In this document: one piece after another, positions 25,783 through 32,399 of the stretch | Layout: every line of letters starts with the position of its first letter | Position numbering within the stretch: the first letter of the stretch is position 1 | Origin: Paucibacter sp. KCTC 42545 | GTDB taxonomy: Bacteria; Pseudomonadota; Gammaproteobacteria; Burkholderiales; Burkholderiaceae_C | NCBI RefSeq assembly: GCF_001477625.1 | Contig: NZ_CP013692.1 | Coordinates: 4,402,001 to 4,466,000, forward strand | Reading direction: 5' to 3' | Length of the DNA stretch: 64,000 bases | Notes under the pieces: model-generated | What the model saw: only the letters and a program-made list of their open reading frames with translations | What the model was told of the DNA's origin: nothing | Database searches by the model: none | Position numbers and translations under genes: made by a program

Positions 25783-25842
25783 TTGGATCGAGTATTGCAA
25801 AGACGGCTGGCACCCTTGCGAAATAGGACTTGCATCTTCGAT

Positions 25843-25912
25843 GGCTAACGGTCGAGCTAACCGGCCCGAAGGTGGCACGCAGTTGCGGGTTCAACTGAGC
25901 GAATGGTTATGC
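25843..25912 (-). repeat. attC site (70 bp)
   Basis: Outer boxes GGCTAAC (25843-25849) and GTTATGC (25906-25912) flank arms GTCGAGCTAACCGG / CGGGTTCAACTGAGC, which pair imperfectly, as attC bottom strands do. The GTTATGC right box is shared with the attC at 28765. Confidence 0.65.
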
Positions 25913-25937
25913 TAATTCTCCGCATGAAGAAAACTAT

Positions 25938-26339
25938 TCACTTGGAGAGCTTGCTAACGTGCAATGCAAACAACCTGCAGGATGAACCGGGCTCGGAGGA
26001 GGCTTGGAACTCATAGCGCTCCCCAATTCCAGTAGTTGCGACCGCCCAACTACCGTCAAACTTGTGATTTGAAGGAAGCGAAGCAACTGCAACGGATTTC
26101 CGAATGTAGGTGCCATCCGTTTGACGGGAAACCGGCAACACCGCCTCGATAGGACCGACATAACTCGCCAATTGCACGAGGCCACGAACGACATCCGCAC
26201 CTGGCGCTGTAAACATAGACGAAAGCTCGTAGAGCTTACCCTGCGACATCAGGCGAGTGGCTTGAACTGCACACGAGTCGACTGCGTGCGAGGCGCCCGA
26301 AACAGCCAATCCGGAAAGTAGAAGCAGAAAACGAAACAT
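25938..26339 (-). CDS. Hypothetical secreted protein (integron cassette)
   Basis: Protein of 133 residues with a signal peptide (MFRFLLLLSGLAVSGASHA) and a mature part containing three Cys, beginning 'VDSCAVQATRLMSQGKLYEL'. It has weak likeness to small secreted beta-rich domains that follow a helical N-terminus ('SSMFTAPGADVVRGLVQLASYVGPIEAV'). I do not recognise the family. It sits alone between two attC sites. Confidence 0.65.
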   Translation of the reverse strand: MFRFLLLLSGLAVSGASHAVDSCAVQATRLMSQGKLYELSSMFTAPGADVVRGLVQLASYVGPIEAVLPVSRQTDGTYIRKSVAVASLPSNHKFDGSWAVATTGIGERYEFQASSEPGSSCRLFALHVSKLSK

Positions 26340-26361
26340 TGGTTTTCCTCTGACCCTAGGG

Positions 26362-26426
26362 GCATCACGTCGAAGTTAAGGGGCAATTATGCGAAGCATT
26401 ATTGCCACTTGAAAGACCAGTTAGGC
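26362..26426 (-). repeat. attC site (65 bp)
   Basis: Right box GTTAGGC (26420-26426) and left box GCATCAC (26362-26368, degenerate) enclose a strong stem: GGGGCAATTATGC-GAA-GCATTATTGCC. It closes the LysE cassette. Confidence 0.65.
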
Positions 26427-26478
26427 CCGCGCGCGAAGGCACGGGGTTGCACTTCACATGTGAATCCGTGCGCTGCAT

Positions 26479-27111
26479 TTAGTGTTGAGTGGCTGATGCA
26501 GCCAGTTTGAGCCCCAGCGCCCCCATGATGCCCCCGGCGGAGCGATCACCCCACTTTTTGAACCGGAGATATACGCTGCGTGGAGCTTCGGACGACAACA
26601 CGGTTGCAACGATGGCATACCAGCCAGCCTCGATGAGAAACACTAGAGCGACGACTAGTAGGTTGAATTGAATGCTCGGCGTGGCTGGTAGGAACGCCGC
26701 GAAAACACTGGCATAGACGATGGCTGTTTTTGGGTTGCTGACTTGTGTTGCTAGACCAAGCAAAAAATAGCCCTTGCGTGGCTTAGCGCTTTCAAGCGTT
26801 GCATCGCTTACATCAAGCTGTTGCGACGCGCCACGCCAGATTTGAATGCCGATGTAGGCTAGGTAGAAGCCGCCTACGACTTTGAGTGCTGCATAGAGCG
26901 CAGGTACGGCCAGGAAGAGGGCATTTAAGCCGAGCAACGACGCAGCAGCAAAAAGCAATGCACCAAGCCCCATGCCCAAGGCCGCGTTTAAGCCGTTCGT
27001 CCTGCCGGCGGACGCAGCGGTTCTAGCAACCATAACAAAGCTAGGGCCGGGGCTTGCTGCACCAACGCAGAGTGCTGCGCCGATACCTATTAGGGAACTG
27101 AATTCACTCAT
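26479..27111 (-). CDS. LysE/RhtB-family translocator (integron cassette)
   Basis: Inner-membrane amino-acid exporter of 210 residues with six predicted helices. The N-terminal 'GAALCVGAASPGPSFVMVARTAASAGRTNGLNAALGMGLG' is the LysE/RhtB signature, and 'QVSNPKTAIVYASVFAAFLP' follows mid-protein. The substrate is a free amino acid or a related metabolite; which one cannot be told. It is the largest cassette in the array apart from the IS-bearing one. Efflux genes are frequent in integron cassettes. Confidence 0.9.
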   Translation of the reverse strand: MSEFSSLIGIGAALCVGAASPGPSFVMVARTAASAGRTNGLNAALGMGLGALLFAAASLLGLNALFLAVPALYAALKVVGGFYLAYIGIQIWRGASQQLDVSDATLESAKPRKGYFLLGLATQVSNPKTAIVYASVFAAFLPATPSIQFNLLVVALVFLIEAGWYAIVATVLSSEAPRSVYLRFKKWGDRSAGGIMGALGLKLAASATQH

Positions 27112-27146
27112 GGTTGACTCCTAAATATGTGCGGGGTTTGTAGTTG

Positions 27147-27215
27147 GCCTAACGTTGAAGCTGAGTCGCGAGCGGCGGCCTTCCGACGCGAGTCGGCTCG
27201 AGCGACTAGTTAGGC
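27147..27215 (-). repeat. attC site (69 bp)
   Basis: Boxes GCCTAAC (27147-27153) and GTTAGGC (27209-27215) match perfectly. Inner arms GTTGAAGCTGAGTCGCGAGC and CGAGTCGGCTCGAGCGACTA give the usual imperfect hairpin. The stop codon of the 27210-27536 gene lies in the right box. Confidence 0.85.
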
Positions 27216-27536
27216 TGCACTCTTGCTCTGACCGCTAAGGCTAGCGGAGAACCGCTTGCTCCCAATGCCAATCCAGACGACGACGCACAGTAGAGACAGC
27301 GGAATTGCGACGATCAGCGGCACCCCAAGCACCGGGTTCCAGTAGGTGACTGCAGCGCAGCAAGCCGCTACTGCTGCAGGGACAAACATCCGCGTTCCAA
27401 CGTAGCGATTGAACTGCGCTGCATCGCCGATGGTTCGATAGTCAATCGTATTGAGCAGCGGCCTAGCCCCAGCAAATCGGAATGCAAACGCACACAGTAG
27501 AAGTATTGCTGTCATCAACAGATGCGCTTCGAACAT
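27210..27536 (-). CDS. Hypothetical membrane protein (integron cassette)
   Basis: Protein of 108 residues with about three hydrophobic segments (about 6-22, 49-66, 72-92). It begins 'MFEAHLLMTAILLLCAFAFRF' and contains 'IDYRTIGDAAQFNRYVG', a pattern seen in small integral membrane proteins of unknown role. The termination codon overlaps the attC box, so the reading frame uses the recombination site for its end. Confidence 0.65.
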   Translation of the reverse strand: MFEAHLLMTAILLLCAFAFRFAGARPLLNTIDYRTIGDAAQFNRYVGTRMFVPAAVAACCAAVTYWNPVLGVPLIVAIPLSLLCVVVWIGIGSKRFSASLSGQSKSAA

Positions 27537-27593
27537 GCTTACCCCCTCGGATCAAGAGCTTCAAATCGTGCCATAACTCAATGCTCCCGTGCA

Positions 27594-27648
27594 GCCTAAC
27601 GTCGAAGTTGACCAGCCGTTGCGAGTCGGCTCGAACGACCGGTTAGGC
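27594..27648 (-). repeat. attC site (55 bp)
   Basis: Boxes GCCTAAC (27594-27600) and GTTAGGC (27642-27648) are perfect. Arms GTCGAAGTTGACCAGCCG / GAGTCGGCTCGAACGACC share inner sequence with the attC at 31557. This is one of the best-preserved sites. Confidence 0.85.
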
Positions 27649-27678
27649 CTCAGATGCTGGCGCACGACTCCAGAAACC

Positions 27679-27945
27679 CTAAACATTTGACAACGCCAAT
27701 GCGAGCACGCCAATAGCCAGATAGAAAGCAAGCCCAGCAAGCAGGAGGCCAACTCTGGTAACCACACGTGCGCCGTTTTGTCGAAAAGACAGCACACCGG
27801 GCGGCGCGAAGACTCGACCTTCCCTCCCTCCCAATTGCTCACCACGCCATCGGCCCAAGGAGACGGCGCGAACTGCAAGTCTCCCCGTGCCGATAAGCGC
27901 AACTTCGATGAATATCCACGAGATGAAGGACAAGAGTTCTTCCAT
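27679..27945 (-). CDS. Small hypothetical membrane protein (integron cassette)
   Basis: Protein of 88 residues, 'MEELLSFISWIFIEVALIG...', with hydrophobic segments at both ends and a basic, Gly/Arg-rich middle. No family is recognised. It has been chosen over the overlapping frame 27561-27902 because it fits between attC sites at 27594 and 27949 and has a membrane-protein composition. Confidence 0.55.
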   Translation of the reverse strand: MEELLSFISWIFIEVALIGTGRLAVRAVSLGRWRGEQLGGREGRVFAPPGVLSFRQNGARVVTRVGLLLAGLAFYLAIGVLALALSNV

Positions 27946-27948
27946 GAG

Positions 27949-28005
27949 GCTTAACGTGAAAGCTCAGTGGGCGGCGAAGCCGTCCGCTGGAGCGAAAGGT
28001 TCAAC
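27949..28005 (-). repeat. attC site (57 bp)
   Basis: Boxes GCTTAAC (27949-27955) and GTTCAAC (27999-28005) bound a clear hairpin: AGCTCAGTGGGCGGC-GAA-GCCGTCCGCTGGAGC. It is closely related to the 57-bp site at 30145. Confidence 0.8.
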
Positions 28006-28006
28006 A

Positions 28007-28342
28007 TCATGGGCGGCCTCCTCGTGAAAGCTGTGTGGCTCCGAAAAGCTCGCCCAACGTGAGGTGCTCATGCCAAACCTTAGCAAAGCCAATGCGGTAG
28101 CGTTGCTCCACCTGCTTTGCGAATGACTCAACCTCCAGCGAGTCGGGAGTCCACCGATTTGGATACAACGCCCGATATATCGCAAGAATGGAATCGTCCG
28201 GCGCAAAGCTCAAGCGCGACGACGAGCGAAAGGCAAAAGCACTGACAAAGACTTCAAGAAATTCGCGCACTTCTTCCTTCGGTACGCCAGGAAACGTTCG
28301 CCGCCACGCAGCACCTTGGCACAAGCGTTCGCGATATGGCAT
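28007..28342 (-). CDS. Hypothetical protein (integron cassette)
   Basis: Protein of 111 residues, predicted soluble and mostly helical. It contains 'APDDSILAIYRALYPNRWTPDSLEVESFAKQVEQRY', which resembles short proteins often found in integron arrays, but I know no function. The start at 28342 has no strong ribosome-binding site. The frame 27964-28206 on the same strand is a shadow. Confidence 0.6.
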   Translation of the reverse strand: MPYRERLCQGAAWRRTFPGVPKEEVREFLEVFVSAFAFRSSSRLSFAPDDSILAIYRALYPNRWTPDSLEVESFAKQVEQRYRIGFAKVWHEHLTLGELFGATQLSRGGRP

Positions 28343-28392
28343 TGGGGGCAGCGGACCAAGGCGCTATTCGCGATACCAAGAACTCAGGCGAT

Positions 28393-28445
28393 GCAGAACG
28401 TCGGCTTTCATGCCGTTGCGGGTCCGGTTAAGCGAGTGGGTAGGC
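28393..28445 (-). repeat. Possible degenerate attC (53 bp)
   Basis: GCAGAAC (28393-28399) and GGTAGGC (28439-28445, one mismatch from GTTAGGC) enclose CGGC-TTTCAT-GCCG and the motif GGTTAAGCGAG. It lies where a site is expected, between two cassette genes, but the boxes are worn. Confidence 0.35.
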
Positions 28446-28457
28446 GTCACAGGTTCG

Positions 28458-28757
28458 TCATTTTCGTGACCGTCTGCGACGGCGAACAAGTGCGCCCACA
28501 GCGCGCGAAGCTGCGAATGAAACAAGACCGCAAGCGAAGCTGGCTGGAATGAACAGCATTGACCAGAAGAACTCTTCGGCGGCTCGATTTGCCTTCACTA
28601 GATCACTGTCGGTGCACATCGTAAGGAGGCCGGGAAGCCCTAACAAAAGCCAACCACCCGCCGAGCCGGCAATGAGCCCCGGCACCAGCCTATTGCTGAA
28701 GAAGCCAGCCAATGCGCCGACAAAGGCGGACACAGCGACAAAGTGCCAGATAGTCAT
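28458..28757 (-). CDS. Hypothetical small membrane protein (integron cassette)
   Basis: Protein of 99 residues with three hydrophobic segments ('VAVSAFVGALAGFFSN', 'GLIAGSAGGWLLLGLPGLL', 'SMLFIPASFACGLVSFAAS') and a very basic C-terminus (RRRRRSRK). No family is recognised. It lies alone between the attC at 28765 and the degenerate site at 28393. Confidence 0.6.
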   Translation of the reverse strand: MTIWHFVAVSAFVGALAGFFSNRLVPGLIAGSAGGWLLLGLPGLLTMCTDSDLVKANRAAEEFFWSMLFIPASFACGLVSFAASRAVGALVRRRRRSRK

Positions 28758-28764
28758 TGGTGAC

Positions 28765-28893
28765 AGCTAACGTTCGAGTTAAGCGGGCGACGACGGCAGG
28801 ACGCCAGGCCCGGGCCGGTGACAATGCACAGCGTACCACCGGCCTGGGCATGGTGGCCTGCCATTGGTGCTCCGCTTGAGCTAGGAGTTATGC
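28765..28893 (-). repeat. Long attC site (129 bp)
   Basis: Boxes AGCTAAC (28765-28771) and GTTATGC (28887-28893) enclose long, nearly complementary arms that include GTTCGAGTTAAGCGG / CCGCTTGAGCTAGGA and GGCCCGGGCCGGTG / CACCGGCCTGGGC. It explains the 156-bp gap between two cassette genes. Confidence 0.8.
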
Positions 28894-28913
28894 TTCAGCC
28901 GCATAAGCCACCT

Positions 28914-29375
28914 TCAAAGAACTCTGCGCATGAAGGCATTTGGAACCACGATACCGCGTACAACAGGTGCTCTCGTCTCGACGACGGCGAAGCCAAAGTG
29001 TTCGAAGAAGGGTTGCGCGGTGCGGCTGACATCTGAGGTTAGTTCCTTCAGATGCAGGCGTCTTGCCTCAGACTCAAGAGCCTTCATCAAGGTCCTACCG
29101 ATACCCCTCCGAGGATGCCTGCCGGAGACAAAGAAGTGGTCGATGTATCCCGTGGCTTGAACGTCCGCGTATCCAACCGGTTCAGCCTCGATCACCGCCA
29201 CGAATGGGTTGATTCCGCGAATGCGACTGGCCCAGAGCTCTGGATCGACGTGCGAAGGTGCCCATGCATCGATCTGCTCCTGCGCATAGTCGTGAACGGC
29301 GACCAGATGGATTGCGGAGTGGTAGATCTGGAAGAGTGCGGCCTCTTCTCCGGGAACGAAGCGTCGGATCTGCAT
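28914..29375 (-). CDS. GNAT-family N-acetyltransferase (integron cassette)
   Basis: Acetyl-CoA-dependent transferase of 153 residues. The GNAT acetyl-CoA-binding motif A is 'IDHFFVSGRHPRRGIGRTLMKALESEA' and motif B 'LTSDVSRTAQPFFEHFGFAVVET'. The acceptor may be an amino acid, a peptide or an antibiotic; the sequence does not say which. GNAT genes are among the commonest integron cargo. Confidence 0.9.
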   Translation of the reverse strand: MQIRRFVPGEEAALFQIYHSAIHLVAVHDYAQEQIDAWAPSHVDPELWASRIRGINPFVAVIEAEPVGYADVQATGYIDHFFVSGRHPRRGIGRTLMKALESEARRLHLKELTSDVSRTAQPFFEHFGFAVVETRAPVVRGIVVPNAFMRRVL

Positions 29376-29392
29376 CGGTGGTGGGTTCTGAG

Positions 29393-29458
29393 GCCTACCG
29401 TGGAGCTAATCGGCCTGCGCGGCTTTTCGCGCAGGTCCGGTTGAGCTCAGGGTTTGGC
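29393..29458 (-). repeat. attC site (66 bp)
   Basis: Boxes GCCTACC (29393-29399) and GTTTGGC (29452-29458) flank a strong hairpin, CGGCCTGCGCG-GCTTTT-CGCGCAGGTCCG, with outer arms GAGCTAAT / GGTTGAGCTC. The right box overlaps the 3' end of the next cassette gene. Confidence 0.75.
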
Positions 29459-29459
29459 G

Positions 29460-30134
29460 TCATTGACAACGTAACTCTTTGAAGCCAGCATTCTCATCGA
29501 ACTTCCACAACGTACCGTCGTTCCTGACAGTAACGTTGAATTCCATGAGCTGCGCACCGGGGCATACCGATTTGTCGGCGTGGGTAATTTTTCGCAGCAG
29601 GATCGAGTCATTATTCTCCCAACGAACAAAGCTGTAGAGCGCATAGCTATCCGGCTGGAAGTTGAGTTTCTCGATAAGTCGGTCCGCATGTACTTGCCAG
29701 ACAAAGACTCCGTTGGTGCCGCCGAACTCTGATGGGTTGGCGGTGACTATCCATTTTCCATTTGGAGATGTAACAGGTTCACCGTAGACCTCATGCTGGG
29801 TTCCTGAATGTCTTCCAATCCAGATTACGGTACGCGACTCATAGCCGAGAACCTCGACCGCGAAGAACTGCCGATCAGAAGACAGGCCGAGCAGTCTATG
29901 AACCAAACACTTCTCTGGGACTTCGCAGGTGTCGCCATCTCGTAGCTTCAGCGTTCGCTTGTTGTTGAGCATCAAGGAAAGCACCTTCCCTTCACGTCCC
30001 GCAAACGGCGCAAGCGAACTGATCGTTTTCTGCTCAGCCGCGCCATTGTTGCTTGCAGCGGCATTGGTTTGCGCAGATGAGATGCACGGGTATAGCGCGA
30101 AAAGTAGTGCGGGTAGGCGGCGAAGAAAGAGCAT
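29460..30134 (-). CDS. Hypothetical secreted protein (integron cassette)
   Basis: Protein of 224 residues with a signal peptide (MLFLRRLPALLFALYPCISSA). Its mature beta-rich part contains 'SSDRQFFAVEVLGYESRTVIWIGRHSG', 'TSPNGKWIVTANPSEFGGTNGVFVW' and 'FVRWENNDSILLRKI', which look like propeller-type blade repeats. No named family is recognised. It is the longest cassette gene without a known domain. Confidence 0.65.
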   Translation of the reverse strand: MLFLRRLPALLFALYPCISSAQTNAAASNNGAAEQKTISSLAPFAGREGKVLSLMLNNKRTLKLRDGDTCEVPEKCLVHRLLGLSSDRQFFAVEVLGYESRTVIWIGRHSGTQHEVYGEPVTSPNGKWIVTANPSEFGGTNGVFVWQVHADRLIEKLNFQPDSYALYSFVRWENNDSILLRKITHADKSVCPGAQLMEFNVTVRNDGTLWKFDENAGFKELRCQ

Positions 30135-30144
30135 GGCTTATGAC

Positions 30145-30201
30145 GCCGAACGTGTGAGTTCAGCGGGCGGCAAAGCCGTCCGCTGCAATGAAGGGTTGGG
30201 C
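30145..30201 (-). repeat. attC site (57 bp)
   Basis: Boxes GCCGAAC (30145-30151) and GTTGGGC (30195-30201) enclose a near-perfect stem, TTCAGCGGGCGGC-AAA-GCCGTCCGCTGCAA. It is the same class as the site at 27949. Confidence 0.85.
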
Positions 30202-30202
30202 A

Positions 30203-30718
30203 TCACTTGTCCTCATCTCGTGCCCGGCATGAGAGTTCGGCGTAGCGGCCGCTAGGTGCTTCAAAGCTGACATTAGATTCCCTTTGGTATTTCTCCAAAG
30301 ACTCGTACTCATGCAAGGTGCATCGATTGGCAGCTGCAAGTTCCGCAAGCTCGCTTGTGCTCCCTTGCAGCCGAACAACAAGGCCACCGCCTTCACTGAC
30401 GCAACACCCGGCGTACTTGGTCATGTATTCCCCTTCTAGGAGCACTAGGTCGTGACCCAAAAACCGCAACTTACTTCGAACGCGGTAGTAGTCCGTGTAA
30501 TCAACGCGGATGAGAGGTCGGAACGGAATCAAGCTCTGCTCTTTGAACTCCCTAAGCACCGCACCAATATTTTTCTGTCTTCCGGGCGTGGGAACAGGGC
30601 GCAAGGCCTGAAGCAACTTGGCGACAGCTTCATCCCCTTGCGGCAATGCATGAACGTCGATCGCTGCGGACACGCCCGCCAACAACACAAGCGCTCTTAG
30701 CTTTCGAATGGCCGTCAT
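30203..30718 (-). CDS. Hypothetical secreted protein (integron cassette)
   Basis: Protein of 171 residues with a signal peptide ('MTAIRKLRALVLLAGVSAAIDVHA') and a soluble part containing four Cys, including a CC pair ('KYAGCCVSEGGGLVVRL'). No family is recognised. The frame extends upstream to 30913, but the ATG at 30718 gives the signal peptide and stays inside the cassette boundary at 30731. Confidence 0.65.
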   Translation of the reverse strand: MTAIRKLRALVLLAGVSAAIDVHALPQGDEAVAKLLQALRPVPTPGRQKNIGAVLREFKEQSLIPFRPLIRVDYTDYYRVRSKLRFLGHDLVLLEGEYMTKYAGCCVSEGGGLVVRLQGSTSELAELAAANRCTLHEYESLEKYQRESNVSFEAPSGRYAELSCRARDEDK

Positions 30719-30724
30719 GGTGCT

Positions 30725-30764
30725 GCCCAACGTAAAGATACCCGCAGTCGGCATGCGACTAGAC
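30725..30764 (-). repeat. Short degenerate attC overlapping the barstar gene end
   Basis: GCCCAAC (30725-30731) is a good outer box. The other side is ACTAGAC (30758-30764) at only 40 bp total. The barstar-like stop codon is within the right part. It is too short for a normal attC hairpin. Confidence 0.35.
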
Positions 30765-31082
30765 ATTGAAAGACAACACAAGAATTGCTGGCTCGCCAAT
30801 CTCAAGGCGCCGCCAATTGACAAAAGCGGCGGACTCGACAAACGCTTGAAATTGATCTGGGCAGCGCTCCTTGAATTCGGCCGCCCCATCAAGCGCGACA
30901 CATACCAACTCACCCGGTTGAACGTAGACGGAACTGAACTCTTCGTCCAGATTGGTCATGCAGTCAATCCAAGCATCCATGTTCCGCCCAAAGAAATCAG
31001 GGAATCCGAATGCACTGGAAAATTCGTCAAAGAATGACGCCCAGTCTTTGATTTTCGTGCCGTCGACGTGAACGGTTCTCAT
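30759..31082 (-). CDS. Barstar-family protein (integron cassette)
   Basis: Protein of 107 residues. It matches barstar, the barnase inhibitor: 'FFDEFSSAFGFPDFFGRNMDAWIDCMTNL' followed by 'VCVALDGAAEFKERCPDQFQAFVESAAFVNWRR'. Barstar-like proteins bind and neutralise secreted or injected ribonucleases. No barnase-type RNase gene is visible nearby, so it may act as an orphan immunity protein against a foreign toxin. This last point is inference. Confidence 0.85.
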   Translation of the reverse strand: MRTVHVDGTKIKDWASFFDEFSSAFGFPDFFGRNMDAWIDCMTNLDEEFSSVYVQPGELVCVALDGAAEFKERCPDQFQAFVESAAFVNWRRLEIGEPAILVLSFNV

Positions 31083-31087
31083 GGGTT

Positions 31088-31198
31088 GGCTAACGCTGGA
31101 GCTGAGCCGACCGCAGCGGCAGGCTGCGTAAGGCCGAGAATGAAATGACGGCCTGCAGCAGACAGCCGTAGCGGGCCGGATCGAGCGACTTGTTAGAC
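31088..31198 (-). repeat. attC site (111 bp)
   Basis: Boxes GGCTAAC (31088-31094) and GTTAGAC (31192-31198) bound arms including GCTGGAGCTGAGCC / GGATCGAGCGACTT and an internal AGGCCGAGAATGAAATGACGG. Length and inner sequence are shared with the site at 31557, so the two are the same class. Confidence 0.85.
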
Positions 31199-31205
31199 CT
31201 CACTG

Positions 31206-31553
31206 TCATTGCGACCCACCACTCGATTGCTTTGCTGCATCGCGCGCTAGCTCGACTGACGACGGCGTTGCCAAAATCTTTCCGGGCGGACTAGGGTCGG
31301 ATACCTCGACGAGCTCAAAAGTCACCCTGTCGCCAACCTTCAAATCAAGCCCGTTCGCCCACGTCAGCTGGCGGGGCTGCGCTCCCTTGAGTGCAAGACC
31401 CATGACGTTAAAGATGATGCAGGATGCATCGATCATGCGATTGGGACCGGGGGCGCCGAATGCCACTTGACCCGATAGCATGGAAAGGTCTGGGGCGCCT
31501 GCGACGGCAATCAGTTCGCCATTGACCTCGATTCGAAGCGCGGGGATTTTCAT
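31206..31553 (-). CDS. Hypothetical protein (integron cassette)
   Basis: Protein of 115 residues, predicted soluble and beta-rich, beginning 'MKIPALRIEVNGELIAVAGAPDLSML'. It contains 'DLKVGDRVTFELVEVSDPSPPGKI', a pattern seen in small unnamed cassette proteins. No function is known to me. It is the second cassette in the array, between two 111-bp attC sites, so probably well expressed from an integron promoter. Confidence 0.65.
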   Translation of the reverse strand: MKIPALRIEVNGELIAVAGAPDLSMLSGQVAFGAPGPNRMIDASCIIFNVMGLALKGAQPRQLTWANGLDLKVGDRVTFELVEVSDPSPPGKILATPSSVELARDAAKQSSGGSQ

Positions 31554-31556
31554 GAG

Positions 31557-31667
31557 GTCTAACGTTGAAGCTGAGCCGCGAGCAGCGGTTGGGAACGGAA
31601 GGCCCAGAATGAAATGAGGGCCTGAAGAGACCAGCCGTTGCGAGTCGGCTCGAGCGAAGGGTTAGGC
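31557..31667 (-). repeat. attC site of the first cassette (111 bp)
   Basis: Boxes GTCTAAC (31557-31563) and GTTAGGC (31661-31667) with inner arms GTTGAAGCTGAGCCGCGAGC / GAGTCGGCTCGAGCGAAG. The middle segment GGCCCAGAATGAAATGAGGG recurs, slightly changed, in the site at 31088. Confidence 0.9.
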
Positions 31668-31671
31668 CGCA

Positions 31672-32184
31672 CTACGCGCACTCCAATGCTGCGCCAAGAA
31701 AGCGAGCACCCTGATCAAAGAGCTCCGGACTGCCGAGCACTTCCGCGACCTCCTTTAGGCCGTGAAAGGTGTTGTTCCGGTAGCGATAGACAACGAGCAA
31801 GAGCGCATGGATGACACCCTCAGATTCGGCAATTTGGCCAGATAGCACTCCTGACACCGCAACGTTCTCCGCAGCCGATCGCAAGCGGAGGAACGCAAAC
31901 CTCTCTGTAACCTTCTCACCGTCCCAATAGCGCTCTTCTACAAACTGCCGGAACGCCTGCGCTGACGGGTGCGCAAGAAGGCCGCGCTCGGCCAGGCGGA
32001 CGGCGACTTCGCGAAGCTTTGCGCTACTTGCGGATGAGTCGCATAGTTCACCTTCGAACATGTTCCACATCAGGGCAAAGTGGAGCAATGGCTGCGAACC
32101 TGGCCCCAAGTGGCGCTGCAGCGATGGCTGCCGCTCGCCAATCCATCGGATCGCATCAAAGCTTTCGAGCGGGGTTTGACGCAT
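31672..32184 (-). CDS. HEPN-domain protein (first integron cassette)
   Basis: Protein of 170 residues, all-helical by composition. Near the C-terminus 'YRYRNNTFHGLKEV' holds an R-N-x3-H motif (R136, H141), the signature of HEPN-superfamily domains of the ApeA-like kind. Many of these are RNases in toxin-antitoxin or antiphage systems. I saw no partner nucleotidyltransferase or antitoxin in the cassette. The start at MRQTP (32184) lies inside the cassette, just after the attI junction; an upstream frame would cross attI. Confidence 0.7.
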   Translation of the reverse strand: MRQTPLESFDAIRWIGERQPSLQRHLGPGSQPLLHFALMWNMFEGELCDSSASSAKLREVAVRLAERGLLAHPSAQAFRQFVEERYWDGEKVTERFAFLRLRSAAENVAVSGVLSGQIAESEGVIHALLLVVYRYRNNTFHGLKEVAEVLGSPELFDQGARFLGAALECA

Positions 32185-32192
32185 TTCGTGCG

Positions 32193-32264
32193 GCCTAACG
32201 TGTTCTGTGGCGACAAGCGACGCCACCTATACCAGCCTGGTGCTGGCTAAGCCCGCCCAGATAG
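32193..32264 (-). other. attI site of the integron
   Basis: The plus-strand GCCTAAC (32193-32199) is the complement of GTTAGGC, the cassette insertion point next to the first cassette. The roughly 65 bp towards intI should be the attI, by analogy with other integrons. The right limit is approximate. The stretch is non-coding and lies between the divergent intI and the cassettes. Confidence 0.7.
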
Positions 32265-32304
32265 CTTGCTGCAAGTATTTGATTTGAAACCAGAAACTGC
32301 TTGG

Positions 32305-32332
32305 TTGACTGTTGTTTCATACAGTATTAAAT
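32305..32332 (+). promoter_or_regulatory. intI promoter with LexA (SOS) box
   Basis: A -35 TTGACT (32305-32310) and a -10-like TTAAAT (32327-32332) are 16 bp apart. CTGT-N8-ACAG (32309-32324) fits the LexA consensus exactly and covers the spacer. Repression by LexA and induction of the integrase during DNA damage is the expected outcome, as described for other integrons. Confidence 0.75.
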
Positions 32333-32399
32333 TTCCGCCGAAAGCGGCAGCTTGTTACATGCCTCCGAAGGAGGTGGTGGCTGCCAAGTGGGGTGCACC

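Noticed and set aside
24951..31667. CRISPR-like repeated units
   Set aside because: The repeats surround whole genes, vary in length and form attC-type hairpins. They are integron sites, not short direct repeats with spacers.
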